A DNA stretch of 64,000 bases, from contig NC_045149.1 in the NCBI RefSeq assembly GCF_008831285.2, forward strand, positions 6,625,500 to 6,689,499. Reading direction: 5' to 3'. This document shows positions 1 through 10,300 of this stretch, one piece after another (position 1 is the first letter of the stretch; each line of letters begins with the position of its first letter). The stretch comes from Nymphaea colorata (taxonomy: Eukaryota > Streptophyta > Magnoliopsida > Nymphaeales > Nymphaeaceae). Position numbers and translations under genes: made by a program. A model generated the notes under the pieces. It was not told where the DNA came from. It did no database searches and was given only the letters and a program-made list of their open reading frames with translations.

Positions 1-59
1 ACATCATAACATGTTCATAAACAATAATTCAATGTAAATCGTGTTTTAATTCAAATTAT

Positions 60-500
60 ACTTGTAAAACAATTTGATTTTTCCAATATCAAAATTTTGG
101 TGCTATAAGATTTGTTCATGTTTTTATTGTTAAAAAATATGATTAAAGTATAAAAAATGGTTAGCTTAATACATGTTCTCTATCAAATCACTCTTAAGTT
201 TATACATATAAGGTTCAATTGCGTATAAAATGCTTTAATAATTATTTTCACTGGATCTACTTTTTGTCTTTTAGATTTGAACGGTGAACCTGCCAATTCA
301 CCGTAAGGAGCAGAATAGTAGCCAGAAGTTTTTCATAAGGGGGGGCTTAATTAAAGTTTATAAATTTTGATTTGGGTTAAAATATCATTTTTCAAAATTT
401 TTATATAAGATAAATGAGTTTTTTTTTATTTTACATGTAATTTTTTTTTTTGAGCCAGAGCCATGGCCCTTGCTGCCTTGCTCCGCCTACCGATTCAAAT
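60..500. repeat. Old dispersed repeat, two modules
   Basis: The first module (about 85-320) resembles 32,180-32,390, sharing the order of phrases around 'tcactcttaag', 'ggttcaat' and 'ttttgtct'. The second module (about 335-490) resembles 23,325-23,485, sharing 'aatatcatttttcaaaa' and 'ttacatgtaattttttt' followed by a GC-rich end rich in GGCC. The copies are clearly diverged. No coding capacity was seen. I cannot assign a class; degenerate retroelement ends are possible. Confidence 0.55.
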
Positions 501-779
501 CGGTTTTTGATGGTTTAAAGAAAACATCAATCTTTTTTTATCTAATAATAAGCGAAAAGATATAATGATGAATGAAAATAAGAAAACTCTTAAAATTACA
601 TAAAAAATGTTCGAGGGTGACACATGGAAATATCGAGTCAGCCCCTAAATCGGCTCGACACCAATTCAATCTGAATCAGCCGATTCATACCGATTCTGAT
701 AAGATTACTCGTAACTCGCTTTTGAAAATCAACAAAACACTCAAAACCCAATCGAGCTTCGAAGCAGCTCACACTCAAA

Positions 780-950
780 AGATCAGAGGTTCGAATCTTA
801 TGGTCGTTGTTATACTCCGGTGTTACTCTTCTAAGCAACGTTCAAGTTGAAAGATGTAATCTAGGTCCATATAGATCAGCAAGAAAGCCAAATAATTGGA
901 GGTATAAACCTTTGAGGGTTTATGCCAAAGACAAAAATAAATAAATAAAA
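780..950 (+). repeat. SINE-like fragment (B-box family 1)
   Basis: Holds a pol III B-box-like 'ggttcgaatct' (about 789) followed by a tail with 'ggaggtataaacctttgagg'. The same order, B-box then 'accttgaaggtat...ggttttac', is seen at 29,205-29,420 and 30,620-30,815. This fits a tRNA-derived SINE, but the A box is poor in this copy and the ends were not found. Confidence 0.4.
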
Positions 951-1949
951 ATAATAAAAAAAACTCTACTTTCGTATCCTTCACAACACGAAGTCAAATA
1001 AACGTAAAGTTATAGTTTTGCAAATAAACAAATAGTTGTGGAGCTTTCACGCCTACTAGACTCGGATCAATTACATCAAAAGAGGAAGGAATATTCACAA
1101 ATGGGTTTGCACAAAACCTGGAACTCTGGGCCACCAATTCGCCCTTTGTTTCTCCGATTGACTTCACCAAACTTAACGTCCCGGGATTGGTTGGACCTAC
1201 TCTTTGATTTAAAAAATGAAAAAAATCCCCCAGATTTCTTAAATTTATTCATAACTTAATAAATTCGATTGCAAATTAGTAAAAAATGATGTCACTAATT
1301 ATTTTAATTATTCGATTATGTTTTAAAAGATTCCCCATTATAAGATTCCGATTCGTGCACGTCACAAAAGCAAGATTTAATTGGCAAGGAACCGCACAAT
1401 AAGTTGATTTATATTGTTTAATTAAGTTTGTTTAATTAGAGCAGAAAATTTGAGCTGTCAAATCATTTTATTATTATTATTATTATTTTAATAATAAGGA
1501 TTGTCAAAGCCGATGAGCTATTAAAGTGCATTATTTTTTCAGTTTTGGTATTTGCAATTAAAATAAAATAAAATAAAAAGTTCGTCAGTTGGATGTCCAA
1601 CTGGATCTCCTCAGGTGCTTCGCTTTTCAACCATGGAGTCAAGGACGTTCAGTAATTATGGAGTGAAATGGATCTGGATCTCTGATCCATTGCCCAAATC
1701 TAGTTTGAACCTCAAAAGCTCCTCTAGATCCAATATAGTTTACAAATATTTCCTTATCTTTTAGATCTAATCTATCCTGACACTCAATGGTGTCAACATG
1801 TAACTTTAGTTTTCATCGGCCGGTATTAAGATATTATTTATTTATTTATTTCAAAATAATTAATAAATATTTCAAAATATTTAATTAATAAATTATACGA
1901 TATGTGATTTTAGTTCTTCAACACCATATATACACCTTAAAAATTTAGT
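951..1949. other. Intergenic, AT-rich, no gene seen
   Basis: Only short open frames with no recognisable protein. Contains A-rich and TTA-rich low-complexity stretches. Confidence 0.6.
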
Positions 1950-2111
1950 TTCTATTAAAGATTGTGAGAGATTTTCAAGAGCTTATGAAGCAGGTTATTA
2001 AATTAGATTGTTGTTATGGTTCATAGTTTTTTTTGGGGTTGGAGCCAAAACTGTTAGAGAGAAATCCGCCAAACTAAAGGTCCGAGCTCAAAAGTAGGTC
2101 AGGTTGTTACA
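1950..2111 (-). repeat. Solo or broken LTR of the TRIM family
   Basis: Matches, in opposite orientation, the LTR of the TRIM at 9,519-10,300: 'ccaaaactgttag' here pairs with 'ccaaaactgctaa' there, and both copies end in 'ggttgttaca'. The following bases do not form a primer-binding site, so this is a solo or truncated LTR. Confidence 0.5.
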
Positions 2112-2220
2112 CCATCCATGTCAACTTTAAGATATTAAACTCTAACCTCATAAAGATACATAGAAGAATGCAAGAATTAATCACGGCCCCCTTGTTCAAC
2201 ATGGGTGTTATGGTGAACCC

Positions 2221-2222
<2 letters not shown>

Positions 2223-2267
<45 letters not shown>
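2223..2267. repeat. (TA)n microsatellite
   Basis: About 44 bp of perfect TA dinucleotides, one of more than a dozen TA arrays in the window. Confidence 0.95.
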
Positions 2268-2269
<2 letters not shown>

Positions 2270-2807
2270 CATGGAAATTGGGAAAGCCTATTAAGTATAG
2301 AGTTCCACAGTCCAATACCATCTTCCTCTTTCTTTGGCTTTCTAAACCATGAACTCATACTACAAGATTCATAGTGAATATCGTTCTACTCGATATAATT
2401 ATATACATACATAATCCATAGAATTCTTCTTTCTTCTCACCTGCCAAGTAAAGTAGTATAGTATGAGAAATAATCTTGCAAAACCGAGGGTGCTAATGTT
2501 GTCATACTCCAACTCCTATTCCTTGCGCATTAATTTTCTTGAGCAATTCTTAGTGGCAAAGCAAGGAGGGACCGTGTTCTTTAATAAAAACAGGGGCTTT
2601 TCTCCCTTCTAATCCAAGGAGTTTTTCTTTTTTGTTTTTAAAACTCCTTCACTTGGGCAAGTTGGCACATGCAGATGTGTTAAGAAGCACTAAATTTGGG
2701 AGTCATTGGGCTCACAGAAACCTGTAGAAACAGTTGATTCAATTGGAGGTACTTAAAAATTTGCCTACTGTATTTGACTATCCTGTACTTGAATGAACTG
2801 TGCCCTA

Positions 2808-2962
2808 CCTAGAGCATCGGGCTGGCCCGGTCCAACCAGACAAGAAGTCAGGGCTCGGCCCTATCTTGGGCCCAAGTCCAGCACAGGCCTTCTTGGGCCG
2901 GCCCGATAACTTGATGCCCAAATTTAAACCAAGACCTCGGCCTACTGTTGGGTACCTGACCT
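2808..2962. repeat. GC-rich dispersed repeat (GGCCCGG motif)
   Basis: Repeated short blocks such as 'ctggcccggtcc' and 'ttgggccggcccgata' stand out from the AT-rich surroundings. Similar blocks occur at 63,845-63,945. Clustered GC-rich subterminal motifs are known in plant hAT-type non-autonomous elements; that assignment is inference. Confidence 0.45.
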
Positions 2963-3544
2963 GATGCCCACCGAAATATGCATTCCATGTGCATTTACAT
3001 TTATGACAATTATTAGCTTATTATTTCTGCAAATTTAACACCATGTATTGACGAGAACGATATAAAAATATGATTTTTTGTGCAGCTAAAAATATTTATG
3101 AAAATGGTTTATTTATAAACGTTTGTGAAAGCTTATATAAACATCATAATTAAGCAAGCTAAGCTTTGATTCTCATAAACTAACTGCATGGATTATATCT
3201 ATGTGGTTTTATGCTTGGGGGGGTGTGACTATAGCAAATGGTGCATGGCCTCGTTAAGTTCAAGGCATATTTAAGGGAAGAAATATTGCCATCAGATTGA
3301 ATCTTCTTGTCGCATCGTGACTTCTTTTTCCGTGCCCCGTTCCAATCAACCTAAAAAAAGAACTTGTTATCTTTCGAACCAAACAGCCAGCTTTTACATT
3401 GAAGAACGAAAAGCAAATTGGTTCCCAAGCGTCCTCGAAGCTGGTGAAAACCGTCACTATGTTGACACAAGGGCCACGACATCTATTTCTCCTCTGGCCG
3501 CAGACTGGTACTCTGAGGCACCAGAGGTGGAATTTGTCTCTAAT
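2963..3544. other. Intergenic, no gene seen
   Basis: No protein or RNA gene recognised. An overlapping open frame on the minus strand is made partly from the tandem repeat that follows. Confidence 0.55.
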
Positions 3545-3717
3545 GGTGTTTGATGGTAAAGATAGTTTTTTTTTTTCCCAAAAAAATCTTTCTTTCAAAG
3601 ATAAAAGGGCAATCAAGCACAGTAATAACTGGTGTTTGATGGTAAAGATAGTTTTTTTTTTTTCCCAAAAAAATCTTTCTTTCAAAGATAAAAGGGCAAT
3701 CAAACACAGTAATAACT
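3545..3717. repeat. Recent 86-bp tandem duplication
   Basis: Copy 1 is 3,545-3,630 and copy 2 is 3,631-3,717. They begin with 'ggtgtttgatggtaaagata' and end in 'cagtaataact'. The only differences visible are one G/A change (caagcac versus caaacac) and one T in the homopolymer, so the duplication is young. Confidence 0.92.
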
Positions 3718-6700
3718 TGACCCTTCACGTCAATTAAGTTTTATGTTAGAAAGAGGGAAGAACAAGGAGAACTCAAGGAAGCCACACTCTTTTCCCCTAC
3801 TTGAAACCAATCGACCCGAGTGTACCTTGGTGGAATTATCTAAGACAAAGACACCACCTCACAAGGCGTTTTAGTAAGAAGAACTTCCTGTTCTTCTACA
3901 AACGTTATTATAATGTGTGCACTATATATGTTCTTCTTTTATAAAATGTGTGATGACTGTGTCCAGTACTTAGTTGCTGGACTTGGAAACAATATCAATA
4001 ATCAGTAAATCATAATGAGAATAAAAACATCATGTTTTTAGGTAATGTATTTTAATAATATATGTCCCAATAACACAATGTTCTACCTATCAAACGCCCT
4101 CCAAATGTAACATATCCAAACAAAACCCCAAACACGACGACAAATCAATAGGGAAAAATAATTCTTTAAATGGGTTGAGCTCTCGAATGTTCTCCCCCTT
4201 ATAGACTCACAAATTTTCAGGTAGGTCCACGGCGACATCCGGCGGCACATGGCGGTGCCACTATTGTAGGGAGAGCGGTCTGTCACATTCTCATCCATAG
4301 ATGCCTCGAAAGATAGTACAACACATGAAGCACTGTCCCTTGTTTGAAGGCTGAAGACAAGCTAGAATTTTCTTCAATATATAAGAAAGGTAGGTCATAA
4401 TGTTTTTACATTATATACCGTATTCTACCCAGATCGCAAAGCAGCCTAGAACCCTAGAGGCATAGAGAACCAGGGAGCCTCCAATTCTTATTTGAACAGT
4501 GGGTTGTTAACCTCCTACTTGCACTATATGTTACAAGGCTTTAACGAGAGAGACTAAGACAATGGTAAACATGCCTCTCCTAGTGGTACAGATTCTGGGA
4601 CATTGTAACATAATGGATTTTTTTCTCAAGAAAACAAAACAAACAGGGTTTACTTTTCTTTCTTAGAACTTATAATACTAGAAGATCTGAGATCTCCTAT
4701 TTGAGACAGCTTCTGATCATCATCAGCTGCGTTGCCTCATGCCTTCATTGCATGTTCATGGATTCCCTAAGAAAATTCACAAAAAAACATGCAAACAGGC
4801 ACACCTGTGGATCTCCTTAGCATGTGCAGCAAGCACAGAGAATCCACCAGCAGTGAAGGGAACCAGACTAGGGTGGCATAAACTCCAACACATCTGCAGC
4901 ATCGCACGTGTCTGCATGGCTTTTTATTAAGTTACTGGACAGAATCTCCGCCACACGTGCCGTACAAGCGATTACGGCCACTAACAATTAATTAAGTCAT
5001 AAACAAAAAAAGTTCTACTTCAATTGCTTGATTTGATCATGTAGACCTTAATAAAATCATGTGTGCCATGCATGCTTGTTTCCCTAGCAAGAAGCACACT
5101 TGCTCAGGGGGATCTTTGTTTAGTTAATCATCATGGCAAGTGGGAGATGTTGGCACATGGTCACGCACTAATGCAGATGCTAATGGGAATTAGTAATTGT
5201 TTAGTGTGCAAATTAAAGAAGTATATTGGAAGTTTCAGGACGACTTTCTGGAAATTCCAAATGGAATTGATTCCTCTTGGGCCTATGTTTGAGCTGGTTG
5301 GGTTCATAAACATGGTTTTAGGCTTTGGAATTGTGAATTCTTTATTAAGAAAAATCTAACAATAGATTATTAATTATGAAGATTCCATTATAATACCAAC
5401 AGAGAAAATTTTGATGCTTGTGCATCACTTTAAAGATATTATGGAAATGACTGGAAGAAAAAATAGGTATAATGGTCATGTAATGAACAGCAACGATACT
5501 TTGATAAATCATAAATATTTTTAAAGGTTGAAGCAAAGGCAGTCCTGATCAGGATTGGTTTTCTTAATATAATTCTGGAAACGATGTGTCTACACGGAAA
5601 TTTTTCAATCACTCACACAATTTGTTATAGAATTTTAGAACTGTCCTTAATCCTTATGTTTACTTGCATGGCAACCTTCGTAGAGAATGTTTACACAAAA
5701 TAACTCTTGATACGCCCAAAGAAAATAACACTAATCTCTCTCTCTCTCTCTCACACACTCAGCTCTAAGGAATCTATTCTTGAGTGCAAATTAGATATAT
5801 ATATATTATATATACACACACACCCCTCGATTGCGTTCCCAGGATGGATTGTGTATCTGAAGGAACAAGACTACAAAAGGAGATGCTCCCAGAAAACTAC
5901 TGTTGACCAAAAACATTTCCAGACCAACTTGGAGAAAATCCTTGTTTTCTCAATGTTAATCGTGTTCCCCAAACACACAGATCTCTTTCTCATGGATTCA
6001 CATTTGGGATTTGGAGAGAGTAACCATTCTCTCCGTCTGGGAACATGGATCCTGCAAGTAAAATTATCATTTCTTGCAGAAAGTCTTGGCACTTGCTGTA
6101 GTTATATGAAGTGTCGACAGGAAGACAGGCGTATTCTCATACGCCACAACTAACTACTTCTTTCTTTTTGATTCATCGTGAAGTATGTAGTTTTTATGAT
6201 GAATTTTAATGTGAAACATGTATTAGAAACAGAGTCCTGCATTTGAATACTGCAGAAAGACATCATCAACGGCCTCTGCTCCTACTACTCGTCATGCATA
6301 AGCTCACTTCCCTTCCACTTTGCTTCCCTGAGTCCCGTAAAGTGATGCTAATGCAGTACTTTTCAAAAAATTGCACTACTGCTTCATCTTGACGTATAGT
6401 TACTCACACTTAGCTCTGCTACTGATTCAATTCAGTATGAGTTCTAAGTTTAGAAGTGAAGAGGAGGTTGGATATGAATCAATCTAGTAGACATGCATTA
6501 CTCTGATGTTCCGTGTCAAGGCTCACTGTTGCAGTATGTTTCTTTCTCTCACTGGTTCCTGCAAATATTTGTCCATTCAACAGTGACACAATATACGATT
6601 CACATAGTTTTCGGCAGGAATTCAGCAACCAAACATATAAAAAAGTAAAGATATTTCAAGGGGACATGTCTGTCTCCTTCTTCTTTATTAAGTTAAGAGA

Positions 6701-8057
6701 AAAGCAGCAGCCTAGCCGCCTATGATTGCAACATACAACTGACTAAAGGAACTAATGACCACCGAACAGCTTCAATTATTTTGGGGACTCAAAGAAACAG
6801 GCTTGTTTAGTTGGTACTGTAAAAGGCCAGTAGCTGAAAACAGGCTTCTGTGTGCTTGTCAAGGGATCACATGGAGAGAGAGAGAGAGAGAGAAAGAGCA
6901 ATAGGGTCCTCATCTGTACTTAATTGCCGCTGAAACCTGAGATCTTTTATGCCCAACACAGTAGTGTGACAACTCTCTTTAACAAACCGAACTATTATTG
7001 CACCCAGTTTCTCAGTAATGATTGAGCAATTACCAAAAACATTTGAAAAGAAAGATTCCTCTAGAGACCAAAAGATGTGTTACCATGGTGGAGGGAAATA
7101 AATTAATGAGCAGATCTCTCAGGTGTCCAACTTCAGTAGCAGGAACTCCACCAGCACACCTCTGGCTCTTGTTCTTGGAGAGCGGGAACATTTAATTATT
7201 CATTCATCTGTTTGTCACCACCATTTCTTTATGGTTTTTTGAGAAGAGAAGCCATCTTTCATCTATGCGAGTAAACTAGTGCTGGGCTTAGTGCCTTCCC
7301 ACAACAGTCCAAATTATTTGCGCCACTCAACTGCTGCCTCAGATATCAGCACACCTGGCCTAGTTAGTGACCTATTTTAATACTAAAAGTCATGGTCTGC
7401 TGATAGTACATAATAAAAATCACCAGTCTATTAAAGTGGTCTGGTCCTCGAAAGGTTATCGGAATGATCATTTTGAAAACAAAACTGAAAAGTGAAAAAG
7501 AAGCCTTCTTGAAGTTTCATCTGCTAGCTAGCTCAAGCAGATCGAACGAACACATTTTGAATGATAGTCGGCTTATAATTAGCTCAGGTTATGCAAAAGT
7601 TTGCTGTTTCTGGTCTAGAATTGCTTGTCTCAGCACAAATTTTTATACTCTATTAGTTCTGGTCTGATTCAAGGTGTATTGTGTTCAGCATGATTAAAAA
7701 AAATCCCTGCAAAATCAACTATTTGTTTACCGTTTTCAACCAAATTAAACATAAGTTTCATGAGCCTGGAAATTTTGATTCATTTTAGTGTGGCATCTCA
7801 ATTATAGTTATCATATATGCACTTTATGCATATCATCTATGTTTCACACCGTGTGAATAATCTCGAGTTAAGTCCCTGCAAAAAAGAAAAAGATGACAAC
7901 TAAGCAAAGGGAACTTTCTGGAGATCGAACGTATTGTTATAAATAACACCTAGAGATTCTGCTATTTCTCAGCTCCCCATTTTTTGTTCGTTCTTTCTCA
8001 CCATGTACACATACAAAGACACCCTCAACATATATATGTCTAGAAGCATTCATTTTT
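3718..8057. other. Intergenic, no gene supported
   Basis: Unique-looking AT-rich DNA with small CT and GA microsatellites (about 5,736-5,754 and 6,873-6,892). The longest open frame (5,707-6,153, plus strand) starts inside a CT repeat, has a composition unlike the three real genes and resembles no family I know. A transcribed non-coding region cannot be excluded. Confidence 0.5.
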
Positions 8058-8457
8058 CAGGTACTTTTAGTGTTTTTAACAGTGCAGCTACAGCAGAAAG
8101 TTACAACAAACAAGACAGTTGTTTGAGGCCTTGAAAAAAGTGTATGATTCTAGACATGTCGCAGCCATGGCCACATGCGAAAAGCTGGCCCGAACATTGA
8201 CGGTTATAGGAACAGAGATGAGGTCGCCACCTGTTTGTCTCTCAATGTTAGGCAGATCAGGTACTGTTAAGTGCCTTTAGTAGTGCAACTATAGCAGAAA
8301 AGTGATCTTTAGCGACAAACAAGACAGAGATTAAAGGCCTCTGAAATAGTGGTTAATTCTAAACATGACAAAACCATGGCCACAAACAATAGCTGGCTTG
8401 GTCATGTACAGTCACAGGAATTGAGGACAAGTCACCACCTGTTCGTCACACCTAGTA
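8058..8457. repeat. Diverged 200-bp tandem duplication
   Basis: Units start at 8,058 and 8,258, both with 'caggtact', and share in order 'gcagaaa', 'acaaacaagacag', 'ccatggccaca', 'agctggc' and 'caccacctgtt' or close variants. Many substitutions and small indels separate them, so the duplication is much older than the one at 3,545. Confidence 0.75.
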
Positions 8458-9518
8458 ATCTGAATCACTCATCTGGTCCTGCTCGACTTGTCTATAAATT
8501 AGATGGAGGACTCCTGTGGCTGGGCAGCTTAGAAAAGTGCAATGGCAGCGACTTAATCTCAGTTGCCGCCATAGTGGCTGAGAATTAAAGCCACAACGCC
8601 AGTGGTGGATTCGCACCCCTTTAGCCACCATAAATGATTTTAGCTAATGCACAGAGGTATGTCAAGCTTATGTTGAAGCTTCTCTGGTTCACACCAGTAA
8701 GTCTGCCTGAGGAATCTGGGCCTTTCGGAGTCTCATCTTTAACAGTATAGAGAACTAACTCACTAAAGCATCTAACTTTCTGGGTGCAATTCCAGACTTG
8801 GTGTTTCATCTAAACCCTCATCATTCCTCAGGTTCATGATTAGCCTTAGATTCTGTTTGATCCTCTATCTAGTCCAATCTTCTTTTTCCCAAATCATGGA
8901 AATTGCCAGAAAATGATGAGACTTTCGCATGTCAATATGGAAATGATAAATAATCTTGATTCAGTCATTCAACATTAAAAAGGGCTACGATGGAAAGTCA
9001 AGAGAAAATTCAAGGCTTATTTCTCGCTTGTTCAGATATTTACTAACTGAAAAATTATAAAGGGATTAAGTAGTTTATAAGGGACATCTAAGTGAGGCCA
9101 CAACACTCAAAATATTGTTGCAACAATATGAAACATGATCAATTGACAATTGACAGGCTTGCAGCCTCAACTATCTTAAGTAACTAAGTTCTAAACATTT
9201 AGAAGCAATGAGTTAATAATACAAACATAGGACAAGACTAAACTCAATAATCTAATTGGATGTATATGATGGTGATTGCCATGAACTGTTTTAGAAGCTT
9301 TTATATGGCAAATGTGACACTTAACTTCTAATATCTCTTTCCACATTATGCATCAACAGGAAAACTATTTGCATTCATGTCCAATATCAATGTGACACTA
9401 AATAACTAAATAATGCCTACATTTTAACATGCTAGTAATTTCATGAACACAAGTAATCTGTGTTGTCCAAGAGCAACATCTTGACTTAATTCTACATATA
9501 TTTTTGTGGTTATGTCTT
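8458..9518. other. Intergenic, no gene seen
   Basis: No convincing open frame, RNA gene or element ends found. Confidence 0.5.
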
Positions 9519-10300
9519 TGTAACAACCTCGTCCACCCCTACTGGGCTTGAGGTTCTAGTGCAGTAGATCATAACCAACTCCTTAGCAGCTTCATTTTCA
9601 GTCCTAAAATTGCTAGGAACCAAGACAACCAAACATTTAAGCATTGTCACATGTATTGCATGATTTAAAAAATCTCATGATATTTATGAGAAATCAAATT
9701 AAAATTAAAAAGAGGGAAAAAATCATGAAATTTTAAAAATCTCACTAAAATGAAAATCATGTGATTTTTTCTCAAGATTTTCACATTTTTTTATTTTTAA
9801 AAAAAATTAAATATTTTTTATGATTTTTATTTTTAAACTTTTAAAAAATTCTCAAGATTTTCCCATGATTTACCAAGAAAAATAGCATTGCCGAAAAATA
9901 CTCGAGAAAAACCTCACCGAGATTTTCTTGAGAATGATATTTGTAAACTATGCATTTAAGTAACCCCTTTACAAGTCCCATAAGATTCCTCACAATCTTA
10001 AATACGAGATTAAACTTTTGAAAATGGTGTTACAATTCATCTCCTTAAGGCACACACATTCACACATGTGGGACGCCAAGTCCGAATTCGATTGAAGCAA
10101 CTCTAGTACCACTGTAACAACCAAGCTCATTCTCAGACCACGCTCGGGCTTCTATTTCAATAGATCCAACATACCCTTAGCAGTTTTGGTTTCAGCCTCA
10201 GAAAAAGATAGGAACTAGGATAACCAATCATTTAAGTAATTACCCTCGTATAAGTTCCCTAAGATTCTTCAAAACTTAACTTTTCAAAGTGGGTGTTACA
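9519..10300 (-). mobile_element. TRIM: miniature LTR retrotransposon
   Basis: Two direct repeats start 'tgtaacaacc' and end 'ggtgttaca': 9,519-10,034 and 10,113-10,300. Removing the nested insertion and one target duplication (319 bp) from the first leaves about 197 bp, matching the 188 bp of the second. Only 78 bp lie between the LTRs. On the minus strand the 5' LTR is followed after one base by 'tggtactagag', a degenerate match to the initiator-Met tRNA primer site (usually TGGTATCAGAGC). The other side has the purine-rich 'aaggagatgaat'. This LTR/PBS/PPT/LTR architecture with no coding space defines a TRIM. Flanking 5-bp repeats (gtctt/gcttt) do not match well. Related copies lie at 43,713-44,118 and 1,950-2,111. 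Confidence 0.82.
9642..9952. mobile_element. Non-autonomous transposon nested in the TRIM LTR
   Basis: The insert is flanked by the 8-bp direct repeat 'catttaag' (9,634-9,641 and 9,953-9,960). The partner LTR has one uninterrupted 'catttaag' at the equivalent place, so the empty site is present in cis. Ends are imperfectly inverted (catTGTcACAtgTAT versus catAGTttACAaaTAT). The interior is AT-rich with recurring 'tctcatgatt' and 'tctcaagattttc' motifs and no open frame. An 8-bp duplication fits the hAT superfamily; that assignment is inference. Confidence 0.8.

Noticed and set aside
5707-6153. 148-codon open frame on the plus strand
   Set aside because: It starts inside a CT/CA microsatellite and resembles no protein family I know. 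An open frame of this length is expected by chance in 64 kb.
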